This document shows, piece by piece, positions 8,401 through 16,323 of a stretch of 64,000 nucleotides of DNA. The position numbers were made by a program, and so were the translations under genes. The notes beneath the pieces are model-generated. The model ran no database searches, had not been told where the DNA came from, and worked only from the letters and a program-made list of their open reading frames with translations. The stretch spans positions 124,001 through 188,000 of the forward strand of contig LXQE01000147.1 in assembly GCA_003326195.1 (NCBI GenBank), written 5' to 3'. The stretch's first letter is position 1, and each line of letters opens with the position of its first letter. This stretch comes from Nostoc punctiforme NIES-2108. Lineage in GTDB: Bacteria; Cyanobacteriota; Cyanobacteriia; Cyanobacteriales; Nostocaceae.

Positions 8401-9714
8401 GATAATCAAGATAACTGGTGTGTTTAATGCTTTTAACCTCTCGCCGATGACATGGGTAAAATTACCCCTCCCCAACCCTCCCCTTGCAAAGGGGAGGGAG
8501 TTAGATTTTCCAGTCTCCCCCCTTTGCAAGGGGGGATTAAGGGGGGTAATTTGACTTGTCTCTACACCATAGCTTTCCAAGGGGAGGGAGTTAGATTTTC
8601 CAGTCTCCCCCCTTTGCAAGGGGGGATTAAGGGGGGTAATTTGACTTGTCTCTACACCATAGCTTGGCAAGGAAACTGCAAAAGCCTCCTGTAAACTGTT
8701 AACAGGAGATTCTTTAGGCGTAAAGGGAGTAATATAAGTCCAGCGATCGCTCCCTGGAATTTCTTGTCCTAACTTAAGTTGGTAGAATAACCCAGCCCGT
8801 AACAAAGATGATTTCCCACTACCGGAACCGCCCAATACAGCAATGAGGCGATGCTTATTTCTTACCTGTTTAATCAACTGCCCAGTTAACGCACTCCGCC
8901 CATAAAAAACCTCAGCATCTTCCTTTGTCTCGCTAAAATACGACAGGGAACGATAAGGACACTTATCCTGAAAGCTTTTTTGCGAAAACTTAGTTGTCAG
9001 CAGAATTGCGCGTGGCGAATTGGCAATTAACGGACGCTGGACTGTATTCGGCATTCGGCTGATAATGAAATCTGCCAACTTGTGGCTATTGATGATCCCA
9101 TCTGGGTCATTTTCCGGGTTCAATCCTGCAAGTAAAGTCTGCGTCAACAACCCCTGCGCGTGGGGAATTTCCACTCCAGTTTCGTAAGAACGGGTTGCAG
9201 TAATTAAACAGTAGTCTTTATCTGCGGGAATAAATTTTAACAATTCACCGCTATAGCAGCAATCTAGCCAAACAACAACTCGTTTAGCCTGACTTCTTTG
9301 CAACTGCTCACCCAACCAACTTAAGGTTATACCATAAATTTCTGCTTCCGGTAAAACATCACTGGTAGCTAGAAATACTTCTTCTTTGCCCGCTACAGTT
9401 TTGCACCACCCATGTCCTGAAAAGAAGAATAACGCTGTTTCTGGCGTGGGGTTAGGATCGGGAGGATTGAAAAGATTAGCGATCGCTTCTCTCAATTCTT
9501 GCACCTTTACCGCCCCTTGGCGGTCAATTTTACTTTCTCCCTTCGGGTTTAAAGTTCTAGGTAAACACTGAGCGCGAAAAGGTCTATAACCGTATAGTTC
9601 TAATTGTTGGGCAATTTTCTCTGCATCCTCTGCTGCTGCTGTTAGCGGCTTTAGAGTGGTGTACTCTGGGTAATAATTAATTCCAATAACTTGAGCAGCC
9701 CATTCCGATGCCAT
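5491..9714 (-). CDS. Caspase-like / STAND NTPase / WD40-repeat protein
   Basis: A 1407-residue multidomain protein. Residues 1-245 are a caspase-fold (peptidase C14) domain with the catalytic His in SGHG (about 101) and Cys in LDCCYSGE (about 152). A STAND P-loop NTPase follows, with Walker A GGSGSGKSS (about 295-303) and Walker B VILIIDQFEE (about 431), then a helical region. A charged coiled coil leads to one membrane-like segment (VVTIFSVGLTGVAIFAGY, about 775-793). The C-terminus has twelve 42-residue WD40 repeats (about 860-1363) and a short tail ending in a Cys-containing DRDRTLC segment. Such proteins are thought to oligomerise on sensing a trigger and activate the protease, in cell death or defence. 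The WD40 repeats are nearly identical to one another, and a duplicated interspersed repeat interrupts the NTPase domain. The trigger is unknown. Confidence 0.92.
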   Translation of the reverse strand: MASEWAAQVIGINYYPEYTTLKPLTAAAEDAEKIAQQLELYGYRPFRAQCLPRTLNPKGESKIDRQGAVKVQELREAIANLFNPPDPNPTPETALFFFSGHGWCKTVAGKEEVFLATSDVLPEAEIYGITLSWLGEQLQRSQAKRVVVWLDCCYSGELLKFIPADKDYCLITATRSYETGVEIPHAQGLLTQTLLAGLNPENDPDGIINSHKLADFIISRMPNTVQRPLIANSPRAILLTTKFSQKSFQDKCPYRSLSYFSETKEDAEVFYGRSALTGQLIKQVRNKHRLIAVLGGSGSGKSSLLRAGLFYQLKLGQEIPGSDRWTYITPFTPKESPVNSLQEAFAVSLPSYGVETSQITPLNPPLQRGETGKSNSLPLESYGVETSQITPLNPPLQRGETGKSNSLPFARGGLGRGNFTHVIGERLKALNTPVILIIDQFEECFTMCDDSQRQEFFDCLRELIDCTDNLYIFIGMRSDFRGRWREYPEFASRINKPYINIEHLSREEIEEAITKPADWVGLGIEGRLKQQLINDVEDYPGSLPLLQYTLTELWRESRNQGDEVLSLKTYEDLGGVEGTLQKRADAVYESLSPTEKTVARRIFLELTQMGETTDVRRRVRLRELLNSHHSLELLQQVSEKLADKDARLITKTDEPNSQDVILDVVHEALIRHWQMLREWKEEYKLGIVIERQIEAEAEEWKRNEKKPGFLRKDDRLAVAEAYLARFSDWQMLNGVAEEYIQESQQLRNRLEREEKERQQEKLAAARRQNRVVTIFSVGLTGVAIFAGYQWYDAQNKTKEVAQQSAIVLAQNSETSLLSNRQLEAAVAALQSGRQTSGRPLKDANLEQTANQQAVVALKRAIYNIQERNRLEGHSDGVISVAFSHDGKTIASASADNTVKLWDAATGKPISTLNGHSDGVINVAFSPNGKTIASASADNTVKLWDAATGKPISTLNRHSSAVYSVAFSPDGKTIASASGDKSVKLWDAATGKPISTFNGHSSTVYSVAFSPDGKTIASASYDKSVKLWDAATGKPISTLNGHNSAVISVAFSHDGKTIASASGDKSVKIWDAATGKPISTLNGHSSAVISVAFSPDDQTIASASADNTVKLWDAATGKEITTFNGHSSAVDSVAFSPDGKTIASASADNTVKLWDATTGKEITTFNGHSSVVISVAFSPDGKTIASASGDKSVKLWTAATGKPISTFNGHSSAVYSVAFSHDGKTIASASGDKSVKLWDAATGKPISTFNGHSSAVISVAFSPDSKTIASASADNTVKLWDATTGKPISTLSGHSSAVNSVAFSPDSQTIASASADNTVKLWDATTGKEITTLKGHSLSVNSVAFSPDGKTIASASADKSVKLWNAYPDDLEDLIVYSCARLRGYLQSNPNVSDRDRTLCDGIDTKSN
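8450..8670. repeat. Interspersed repeat duplicated in tandem inside the STAND NTPase domain
   Basis: A 90-base unit starting GGGGAGGGAGTTAGATTTTC occurs at 8491 and again at 8581, with a partial additional part upstream. It carries CTCCCCC...GGGGGGATTAAGG hairpins and ends in TTGACTTGTCTCTACACCATAG, matching the intergenic repeats at 1200 and 58690. The protein reads through it twice (SYGVETSQITPLNPPLQRG repeated at a spacing of 30 residues), between Walker A and Walker B. Confidence 0.9.
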
Positions 9715-9986
9715 TATTTCTTACCTGACTGACTCTGATAACTTTTTGGTTAAACTGTAGGCAAAATCTGTCCACAGCATTCGTTTAGGTTGTATGAAAA
9801 ATCACTAAAATCCAGTGCAATAAACTAGATTCATTTACCCAGTTAAAAGGTATAATAAACAACATTAATTTTAATAAATTATTCTTTTTAGACATAGAAA
9901 ATCAAAACTGAACATGAAATATATGCTGTAATTATCTCACTGAAATTACGTTTATACTATTCGTAGTGAGTTTGGTACAAAAACCT

Positions 9987-10457
9987 ATGAATACAAAGGC
10001 TGACAATACTATCATCGCTTTTATCTTGGCGTTTCAAGACTTAAAAACCGCCCTTGGAGAACAAGAAAAACAGAATTTAAAAGAAGTTGCCAAGCAATTA
10101 GACACCCAACCCAAAGCTTGGGAAGACTATATTAAAGGACTTTTATTAGAAATAATTACCCCTAATCCTGAGTTAAATCAGTATTATCAATTGTATAAAT
10201 CTAAATTAGATAATCTAGAAGAAATTCCTGATGATTTACTTCCGACTGAAGCAGAAATTAGTAGGCTCAATACTTTTGAAAAGTTCACAATAACTAGAGG
10301 CTTTAAACCCAAATATGAAGCTATCGGTTACGAAGGCCAAATCAATAATGTTGTAGTCATTGTTGGTAGTTCTTCTCAACCAGAAGAAACCGTGAAACAA
10401 ATCAAATTTTTAGAAAAATGGAAACAATTTTTATCTCAATCCAATCAATCAAATTAA
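9987..10457 (+). CDS. Hypothetical protein divergent from the caspase-STAND gene
   Basis: A protein of about 156 residues from ATG 9987; a GTG at 9966 would add seven. It begins with a helical region (IIAFILAFQDLKTALGEQEKQNLKEVAKQL) and has a mixed C-terminal part with a short hydrophobic strand, NVVVIVGSSSQPEET. The protein is acidic and Lys/Glu-rich, with no signal peptide or membrane segment. I do not recognise a family. It lies 272 bases from the divergent start of the caspase-STAND-WD40 gene and 13 bases before the following frame, so it probably forms a two-gene unit. The position suggests a partner or adaptor of the caspase-STAND protein; that is inference from context only. Confidence 0.7.
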   Translation: MNTKADNTIIAFILAFQDLKTALGEQEKQNLKEVAKQLDTQPKAWEDYIKGLLLEIITPNPELNQYYQLYKSKLDNLEEIPDDLLPTEAEISRLNTFEKFTITRGFKPKYEAIGYEGQINNVVVIVGSSSQPEETVKQIKFLEKWKQFLSQSNQSN

Positions 10458-10470
10458 TTTTGCCCTTGTG

Positions 10471-11789
10471 ATGAGCGATTTAATCTATCCTACACTCGAT
10501 TTGTTTTTATATGCTTTAAAAACTTCTTTAAACACAACTGACGCAGAAACACAAAAAACCAAGCAGCTTTTTTAGAGCAATTTCCCTCCAATACTCAATT
10601 CTACGATCCTGATATTGAAACCGAGTATTTAGAAATTACCAATCCTCCTCAAATTAACTTTATTTCTAATAATAAAAATTTAGAAGGATACTATTATCCT
10701 GTTAGATTAAATGACACTTATGGCTTACAAATTGATTGTTCGATTAATAATCAAACCGAAACTCAACCAGCTAAGTCTTTTGCAATCTTAAAAACTGAAA
10801 TAGAAGAAAAAGTAAATAAAGAACTGGAAATAATTGGAAAAACCTGGCTGCTTTCTGGTTGGCTACCAGAAAACTCATCTCAGAACCATGAAGATATTGC
10901 CAAAGAGTGCTATCATGCTTTATTTAAAGATATTTCTTGGCAACCAGAAAAAGGTACTTTTTTAGACGGAACAGTTTTTGAAGTAGGGCGATCGCAATAT
11001 GTAAATCAGAGCTTAATAAACGTAACAACTCCTCTAAATAGTAATGAGCATCATGTGATTATTACCATTTATAATAATCGAGAAAGTGCAGAGCAAGCGG
11101 CGGAATTTTATAAAGATTGGATGGGTTTATTTTGTTATCGCAGTAAGATTTTGTGGGCTTATTGGCAAAGTCGTTTAGTCAAAGAATCTCTGCTAAATCA
11201 TTATAAAAAAATAGAAGAAAATAGAAAAATCACCAACCAAATTAACTATTTACAAGAAAGGCAAAACCTTGTTACTTCTCGCAAAATTTTAAATAACGTT
11301 GATAACATTCTTCAGCAATACACAATCGACTTACTAAACCTCTCTTTCCAAAAACAAATTATTGAAATTAATTTATCTAATTATCAAACACGCTTGGCTT
11401 TGATTAAAGAAAAAACAGGCGGAAACAATAAGTTAGATTTTTTAGAAAAATTTAGCGAACTAGCCAACAAAAAATATTTACCACAAATTACCAAAGATAT
11501 CGAAAATATGCAGCTTGGCTTGCAACTTTTAGAAGATACAATTAACGCTACTCGCAGCCGCATAGAAGTTGAAAAATCTGAACGAGAGCGTAACTTTCAA
11601 GAGCTTGTAGCTGTTGCTGGTGCTGGGATAGCAACCGTATCTCTACTAAAAGACCCTGCAAAAGAGTGTCAAGATAAATTTATTAAAGGTAACGTTCACT
11701 TATTGTGCGACTACCCTTTCAGTGCCAGCCTGATGGTTGGAATAATTGTTGGTTTTGTGGTTTGGTGGCTGAGAAAAAGATTGCGATAA
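10471..11789 (+). pseudogene. Coiled-coil membrane protein gene with a frameshift
   Basis: Starting at ATG 10471 the frame reads MSDLIYPTLDLFLYALK... and hits TAG at 10573, directly after a run of six T. A -1 shift in that run continues seamlessly as LEQFPSNTQFYDPDIETEYL and stays open to the stop at 11787-11789, giving a combined product of about 439 residues. The middle contains a WLLSGWLPEN segment; the second half is a long Glu/Lys-rich coiled coil (about residues 240-390). The C-terminus has one membrane helix (FSASLMVGIIVGFVVWW) followed by a basic tail. No family is recognised. The lesion may be a mutation, a sequencing error in the homopolymer, or a slippage site. It sits 13 bases downstream of the preceding gene. 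Confidence 0.7.
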
Positions 11790-11806
11790 GCGAATGAACA
11801 AGTTAC

Positions 11807-12131
11807 TCATAAATCTCGCACTAACGGATCAATCAATTCATCAAGGGACTTCCAAAAAATAAATTATTCAAATAAACTAACCACAGAGACACAGAGGACA
11901 CGGAGAAATGAGAGTTTGAGAGATTTTTTAGGTTAGGTAGTTGAGTGTTTTTTTTATTTGGAAGTCCCCAAGGATTCGGTTACGTTCAATATAAGCATTA
12001 ATTTCATCTTGATGATCGCTGTAATAACTCAATGCATCAAACACTTGTGCCAAGCTTAGATGAGGTAAACCTCGGGGAATTTCTTCAGGAGATACACCCA
12101 TACGCCAAGTTTCAACGATCGCCCTTGATGA
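11807..12131 (-). pseudogene. DUF433 (antitoxin-like) gene remnant, interrupted and 5'-truncated
   Basis: On the minus strand, bases 12119 down to about 11972 read IVETWRMGVSPEEIPRGLPH and then LSLAQVFDALSYYSDHQDEI...RNRI, a clear DUF433 core. The expected last residues, LDELIDPLVRDL plus stop, are found at 11807-11841 on the other side of a 124-bp inverted-repeat element. The N-terminal third is missing: a stop lies in frame at 12132-12134. DUF433 proteins are often antitoxins of VapC-like pairs; no partner is seen here. The gene is therefore inactivated twice. Confidence 0.75.
11845..11968. mobile_element. 124-bp MITE-like element with 9-12 bp terminal inverted repeats
   Basis: The element begins GGGACTTCCAAA and ends TTTGGAAGTCCC, and is flanked on both sides by CAA (11842-11844 and 11969-11971). 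It carries the internal motif CCACAGAGACACAGAGGACACGG. It has no coding capacity. Removing it with one CAA restores the DUF433 frame. A larger relative with similar ends lies at 15370-15651. Confidence 0.75.
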
Positions 12132-12315
12132 TTACTGTATAACCAAAAACTACGGTTAATTTATCGATTAGATGCATTTAATGCCTGAAAACAGGTATTA
12201 TAAGAATTAATAAAAAATCAAATCTTAATTCTTACATCTGGGTTGGAAAAGCATTGAGTCCCAGTAAAGAGACTCGATGAAATCAGTGTAACTATTGATT
12301 CTAACTAAGACCGCC

Positions 12316-14622
12316 ATGAACCCTAGTTTTTTAACTGCCCATACTCCAACCACGATCGCTATTGTTGGCGGAGGTTTTAGTGGTTCTCTAGTCGCTACCC
12401 ATTTATTGAAAACTGCCAGTCAACCCCTCACCATTAAGCTGATTGAGCGTAGCGATCAAATTGGCAAGGGAATTGCCTACAGCACAGATACCAACTGTCA
12501 TTTGCTGAATGTATCGGCAGGCAACATGAGTGCATTTGCCCACGATTCAGGGCATTTGTTACGTTGGCTTCAGCACAACCGCGATGAGTTAACAGCATTT
12601 TTTTCAGAAGAAGTCAATGCCAGTACCTTCATACCTCGTAAGGTCTATGGTTTATACATTCAATCGGTTTTAGCAGAAGCAGAAGCCACAACACCTAGTG
12701 ATGTGCGACTAGAACGCTTGACCGATGAAGTGGTAGGCGTACAGCCTGAAGAAAAAGGCGCAATGATTTCTCTGCGTAGTGGTCGCTGTTTTGTCGCAGA
12801 TAGAGTTGTGTTGGCATTGGGGAATTCACCTTCTGCACCTCCCGCCATTCAAAACCCCAACAGTAATGATGATTATCTGCGGAATGCTTGGTCAGCCGAT
12901 GCCCTAGCAGACCTTGATGCTGATGCACCTGTGTTGCTAATTGGTACAGGACTGACGATGGTGGATATGGTTTTATCTCTGAGCGATCGCCAGCATAGAG
13001 GTAAAATTTATGCTGTGTCCCGACGAGGCTTATTTCCCCTAAAACATCAAGCGGCTCAACCTTATCCCTGCTTCTTGACGCCAGAAAATTCACCAAAAAG
13101 TGTACGCGACTGGTTACGTCGGCTACGTGCCGAGGTGGAAATTGCGACTGCCCAAGGCTACGACTGGCGGGCAGTAATTGATTCTCTGCGTCCCATAAAT
13201 CAGAAAATCTGGCAAAAACTACCGACTGAAGAACAGCAACGTTTTTTGCGTCATCTAACACCCTATTGGGATGTGCATCGTCACCGCATTGCCCCAAGGG
13301 TTGCGGATGTTGTCACTGAAATGCTGGATTCTGCTCAACTCACCATTACCGCCGGACGGATTCGGGAGTATCAAGCTTTGCCGGACGGTGTAGCTGTTAC
13401 CGTCTGCCAGCGCAAAACCCAAACTAATCATATCTTGTACGTCAGCCGTGTGGTGAATTGTACAGGGGTAGCAGCAGATTACCGTCGCTCGCCTCATCCT
13501 CTGATTACTAATTTGCGATCGCAGAAATTAATTCGCCCCAACGCCATCGGTTTAGGGTTAGATACAGATACCCACGGTGCTTTATATGCAGCAGACGGTA
13601 ACGTTTCGACGCTGTTTTATACCTTGGGAACTCCCCGCAAGGGTGACTTGTGGGAAACTATTGCTGTACCAGAATTACGGGGACAGGCGCAAGAATTATC
13701 TAAAGCGTTGTTGCAGTCGCTACCAGTGCGTGTGCGGACTATTCCGACGATGCCTTTGTTAAGCGAGCGCAGTGCAGAGATACCGCAGTCAACTTTCCTA
13801 TTTCGGCAATTTTTTGACCCTGCAACGAGTAGTTACACTTATTTAATTGGCGATCGGCAGACAGGAGATGCTGTTCTAGTCGATCCTGTATTAGAGCAAG
13901 TTGACCGCGATTTGGAATCTTTGAATGAGCTGGGATTAAAGCTACGCTACTGTCTAGAAACTCACCTCCATGCCGATCACATTACAGGGGCAGGCAAACT
14001 TAGGCAACAAACAGGCTGTCAAGTGATTGTTCCCCAGAATACTGCTGTGACAAAAGCCGATCGCTCCCTTGTCGGTGGTGAAATCCTAGAGGTAGGATCG
14101 GTAATCATCGAAACAATTTTCACACCAGGACACAGCGCCAGTCACATAGCATATTTGGTAAACAAAACCCATCTGTTAACTGGTGATGCCTTATTTATTC
14201 GTGGTTGTGGACGCACAGATTTTCAGGGGGGCGATCCTGGAACTTTATACGATGTGGTGACACAACGCTTATTCACCTTGCCAGATGATACTTGGGTATA
14301 TCCTGCCCATGACTATAAAGGACGCACAGTTTCCACTATTGGCGAAGAAAAGCGACTTAATCCCAGATTTAGCGATTCCTACGGAGAGCTTTGCTATCGC
14401 AGCCGTAGTCAATTCATTACCATCATGAATAATCTCAAATTAAGTTATCCCCAGAAGATGAATGCAACAGTACCTGCGAATGAATACTGTGGTGATTTTA
14501 TCCCCCAAGAAAGCTTAGACCCGGCTACGAGTTCGGCAACAGATGAAGAACAAAAACAAATAGAACTCACAGTCATGACTAATACAGAAATCTACAATGA
14601 TTACTTTGCTATGTATATCTAG
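12316..14622 (+). CDS. Fusion of FAD/NAD(P)-binding oxidoreductase and ETHE1-like persulfide dioxygenase
   Basis: About 768 residues. Residues 1-480 form an FAD/NAD(P)-binding protein (PF13454-like) with AIVGGGFSGSLVA near the N-terminus and a second nucleotide-binding motif, LLIGTGLTMVD. Residues about 490-680 are a metallo-beta-lactamase-fold domain of the ETHE1/persulfide dioxygenase type. It has THLHADHITG, FTPGHSASH and GDALFIRGCGRTDFQGG, which supply the two His and the Asp that bind mononuclear iron, and PAHDYKGR. A C-terminal tail of about 70 residues is unassigned. ETHE1 oxidises glutathione persulfide to sulfite. The fusion suggests that a flavoprotein step, possibly sulfide or persulfide handling, feeds the dioxygenase. 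ATG 12316 (MNPSF) is preferred; an upstream TTG at 12295 is also open. Confidence 0.88.
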   Translation: MNPSFLTAHTPTTIAIVGGGFSGSLVATHLLKTASQPLTIKLIERSDQIGKGIAYSTDTNCHLLNVSAGNMSAFAHDSGHLLRWLQHNRDELTAFFSEEVNASTFIPRKVYGLYIQSVLAEAEATTPSDVRLERLTDEVVGVQPEEKGAMISLRSGRCFVADRVVLALGNSPSAPPAIQNPNSNDDYLRNAWSADALADLDADAPVLLIGTGLTMVDMVLSLSDRQHRGKIYAVSRRGLFPLKHQAAQPYPCFLTPENSPKSVRDWLRRLRAEVEIATAQGYDWRAVIDSLRPINQKIWQKLPTEEQQRFLRHLTPYWDVHRHRIAPRVADVVTEMLDSAQLTITAGRIREYQALPDGVAVTVCQRKTQTNHILYVSRVVNCTGVAADYRRSPHPLITNLRSQKLIRPNAIGLGLDTDTHGALYAADGNVSTLFYTLGTPRKGDLWETIAVPELRGQAQELSKALLQSLPVRVRTIPTMPLLSERSAEIPQSTFLFRQFFDPATSSYTYLIGDRQTGDAVLVDPVLEQVDRDLESLNELGLKLRYCLETHLHADHITGAGKLRQQTGCQVIVPQNTAVTKADRSLVGGEILEVGSVIIETIFTPGHSASHIAYLVNKTHLLTGDALFIRGCGRTDFQGGDPGTLYDVVTQRLFTLPDDTWVYPAHDYKGRTVSTIGEEKRLNPRFSDSYGELCYRSRSQFITIMNNLKLSYPQKMNATVPANEYCGDFIPQESLDPATSSATDEEQKQIELTVMTNTEIYNDYFAMYI

Positions 14623-14635
14623 AGCAGAGTGAAAA

Positions 14636-15325
14636 TCAAAATTTTTCTACCCAAGGTCGCAATTCCACTTCCCAAGTCCAAGCATTGCGAGGTTGGCGGA
14701 GAATGCTGAGATAAGTTTGAGCGATCGCATCTGGATCGAGTAAACTATCTGGGCGATCGTCTGTTTCTATCCGGGTAGCAGAACGAATTCCTCCATCAAT
14801 CACAAAATGCGCCACATGGATATTCTGAGGAGCCAATTCACGGGCAATGCTTTGAGCCAAACCCCGTAAAGCAAATTTACCCATTGCAAACGGTGCAGAC
14901 TGAGGATAACCCTTAACACTGGCGGAAGCACCTGTAAAAAAGATCGCTCCTCCACCCACAGCTAACTGACGTTTTGCCGCCGCTTGTGCTACTAAAAAGC
15001 CACCATACGCAGTAATTTCTATTGTTTTGGCAACATCGGCGGGGTCAAGTTCCACAAATGAACCCCGAACGCGCCAGCTAGGATTATACACAACCAATGT
15101 TGGTACTCCTAGTTTTTGTTCGACATCTGTAAATAGTTGTTCAACTTCATCTAGTTGAGAAGCATCAGCAGTAAAATTAACGGCTCCAATTTCATCAGAC
15201 AATGCTTTGAGCTTATCAATTTGTCGCGCTGCTAAAGCAATAGTAAAGCCTTCTTTTGCCAATAAACGGGCTAGTGAGGCACTGAGTCCACTACCAGCCC
15301 CAACAATCAATGCAACATTTGTCAT
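14636..15325 (-). CDS. SDR-family oxidoreductase, catalytic Tyr replaced
   Basis: A 229-residue short-chain dehydrogenase/reductase with a Rossmann motif GAGSGLSASLA (residues 9-19) and a conserved NFTADAS region. The usual catalytic Tyr-x3-Lys is FAMGK here: Phe stands where Tyr is expected, while the Lys and the upstream Ser (GASAS) remain. The NNAG motif is also altered to YNPS. This departs from classical SDR chemistry, so a reduced or different activity is likely. It is convergent with the preceding fusion gene, 13 bases apart. The substrate is unknown. Confidence 0.85.
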   Translation of the reverse strand: MTNVALIVGAGSGLSASLARLLAKEGFTIALAARQIDKLKALSDEIGAVNFTADASQLDEVEQLFTDVEQKLGVPTLVVYNPSWRVRGSFVELDPADVAKTIEITAYGGFLVAQAAAKRQLAVGGGAIFFTGASASVKGYPQSAPFAMGKFALRGLAQSIARELAPQNIHVAHFVIDGGIRSATRIETDDRPDSLLDPDAIAQTYLSILRQPRNAWTWEVELRPWVEKF

Positions 15326-15369
15326 ACCCTCAATTTCTCCTTGTTCATACCCTTGACGGATCGCAATTA

Positions 15370-15651
15370 GGGACTTGCAAAAAATAAATTATAGAACTAG
15401 CCCTTTCAAGGTGAGTAAAAATTTTGCTCAAAAAATTCCTCTTTAATCTCTTAACTCTGTGTTCTCTGGGTCTCTGTGGTTAAATAAATTACTTTTAAAC
15501 CGCAGAGGCACAGAGAGCGCAGAGAGAAAAACAGAGATTTTACGAGTCACCTTGAAAGGGCTAGTCCTAAATTATCCCAAATTATTTCTAGATTTGTAGA
15601 GGCGCAAGGTTTTATGCCCCTACGATTGGATATTTTTTAACTGGAAGTCCC
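15370..15651. mobile_element. 282-bp MITE-like element with nested inverted repeats
   Basis: The ends are GGGACTTGCAAAAAATAAAT and ACTGGAAGTCCC, like the 124-bp element at 11845. Inside is a second inverted pair (ACTAGCCCTTTCAAGGTGA against TCACCTTGAAAGGGCTAGT) surrounding CTCTGTG...CACAGAG motifs, plus a GAGGCGCAAGG...GCCCCTAC hairpin. No reading frame. It appears to be one element nested in another. Confidence 0.65.
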
Positions 15652-15684
15652 TAAATATAAACACAGTTAACTACTAGCTACTTT

Positions 15685-16128
15685 CTAAGGAGTTTGTAAT
15701 ACTGATATCAAATCTATTTGGTACTCTTTAGAGTCGCTTTCAATCCGAATAAATTCATTTAATGGTTTATAGGCATCGAAATTTTTGAGATTTTCCTCTT
15801 TATTTATAGCATTCTCTAAATAACTTAAAGCTAATGTTGAAGTGACATAAATATTTCCGTGTTGCTTGAAACCTTCTATCATTTCATATTCAGGCGGATA
15901 ATCTTTTACTAAATGTTCGGCTAAATATCCTTTTAAAATTATTCCTTTCAATCCCGTTTCTTTGTAACCTTCCTTAGCTATCATCAACGATATAGTATCA
16001 TCATCGAGATGAGAAAAATTATTGTAATCCTCAAAAAATGGGCAAACAATTTTCATGAGCTTTTTGATAGGATTTTTAACTTTCCCGTAGTTGGGATCTT
16101 GCTGTTTTCTACGTTTGGATTCACCCAT
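15685..16128 (-). CDS. Hypothetical protein beginning MGESKRRKQQDPNYGK
   Basis: 147 residues. The basic start MGESKRRKQQDPNYGK resembles the opening of several cyanobacterial and proteobacterial small proteins (MGEAKRR type), but the rest (YKETGLKGIILKGYLAEHL, YVTSTLALSYLENAI) is not recognised. No signal peptide, no membrane helix, mixed charge, probably soluble. ATG 16128 is preceded by AGGAGATAT, a good ribosome binding site. It stands alone between repeats. Confidence 0.7.
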   Translation of the reverse strand: MGESKRRKQQDPNYGKVKNPIKKLMKIVCPFFEDYNNFSHLDDDTISLMIAKEGYKETGLKGIILKGYLAEHLVKDYPPEYEMIEGFKQHGNIYVTSTLALSYLENAINKEENLKNFDAYKPLNEFIRIESDSKEYQIDLISVLQTP

Positions 16129-16323
16129 GATATATCTCCTAATTAATCAAACAAATTGTACTCGCACTTAAAGGGTTTGGTCATTCTGTCGAAGTCGATT
16201 TTCATATATTTCCCACTTTAGAAGCGATTATTAAGCCTGTCCTAACAAGACAAGCACTTTACTTAAGTTTACAAATTAGCTCTGATAGAGTTAGCTATTC
16301 AGTCAACCTCCTGACTTTTTAAC

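Noticed and set aside
16150..16320. Plus-strand open run (GFGHSVEVDFHIFPTLEAII...) between two minus-strand genes
   Set aside because: No start codon and no recognised family; could be a remnant but unsupported.
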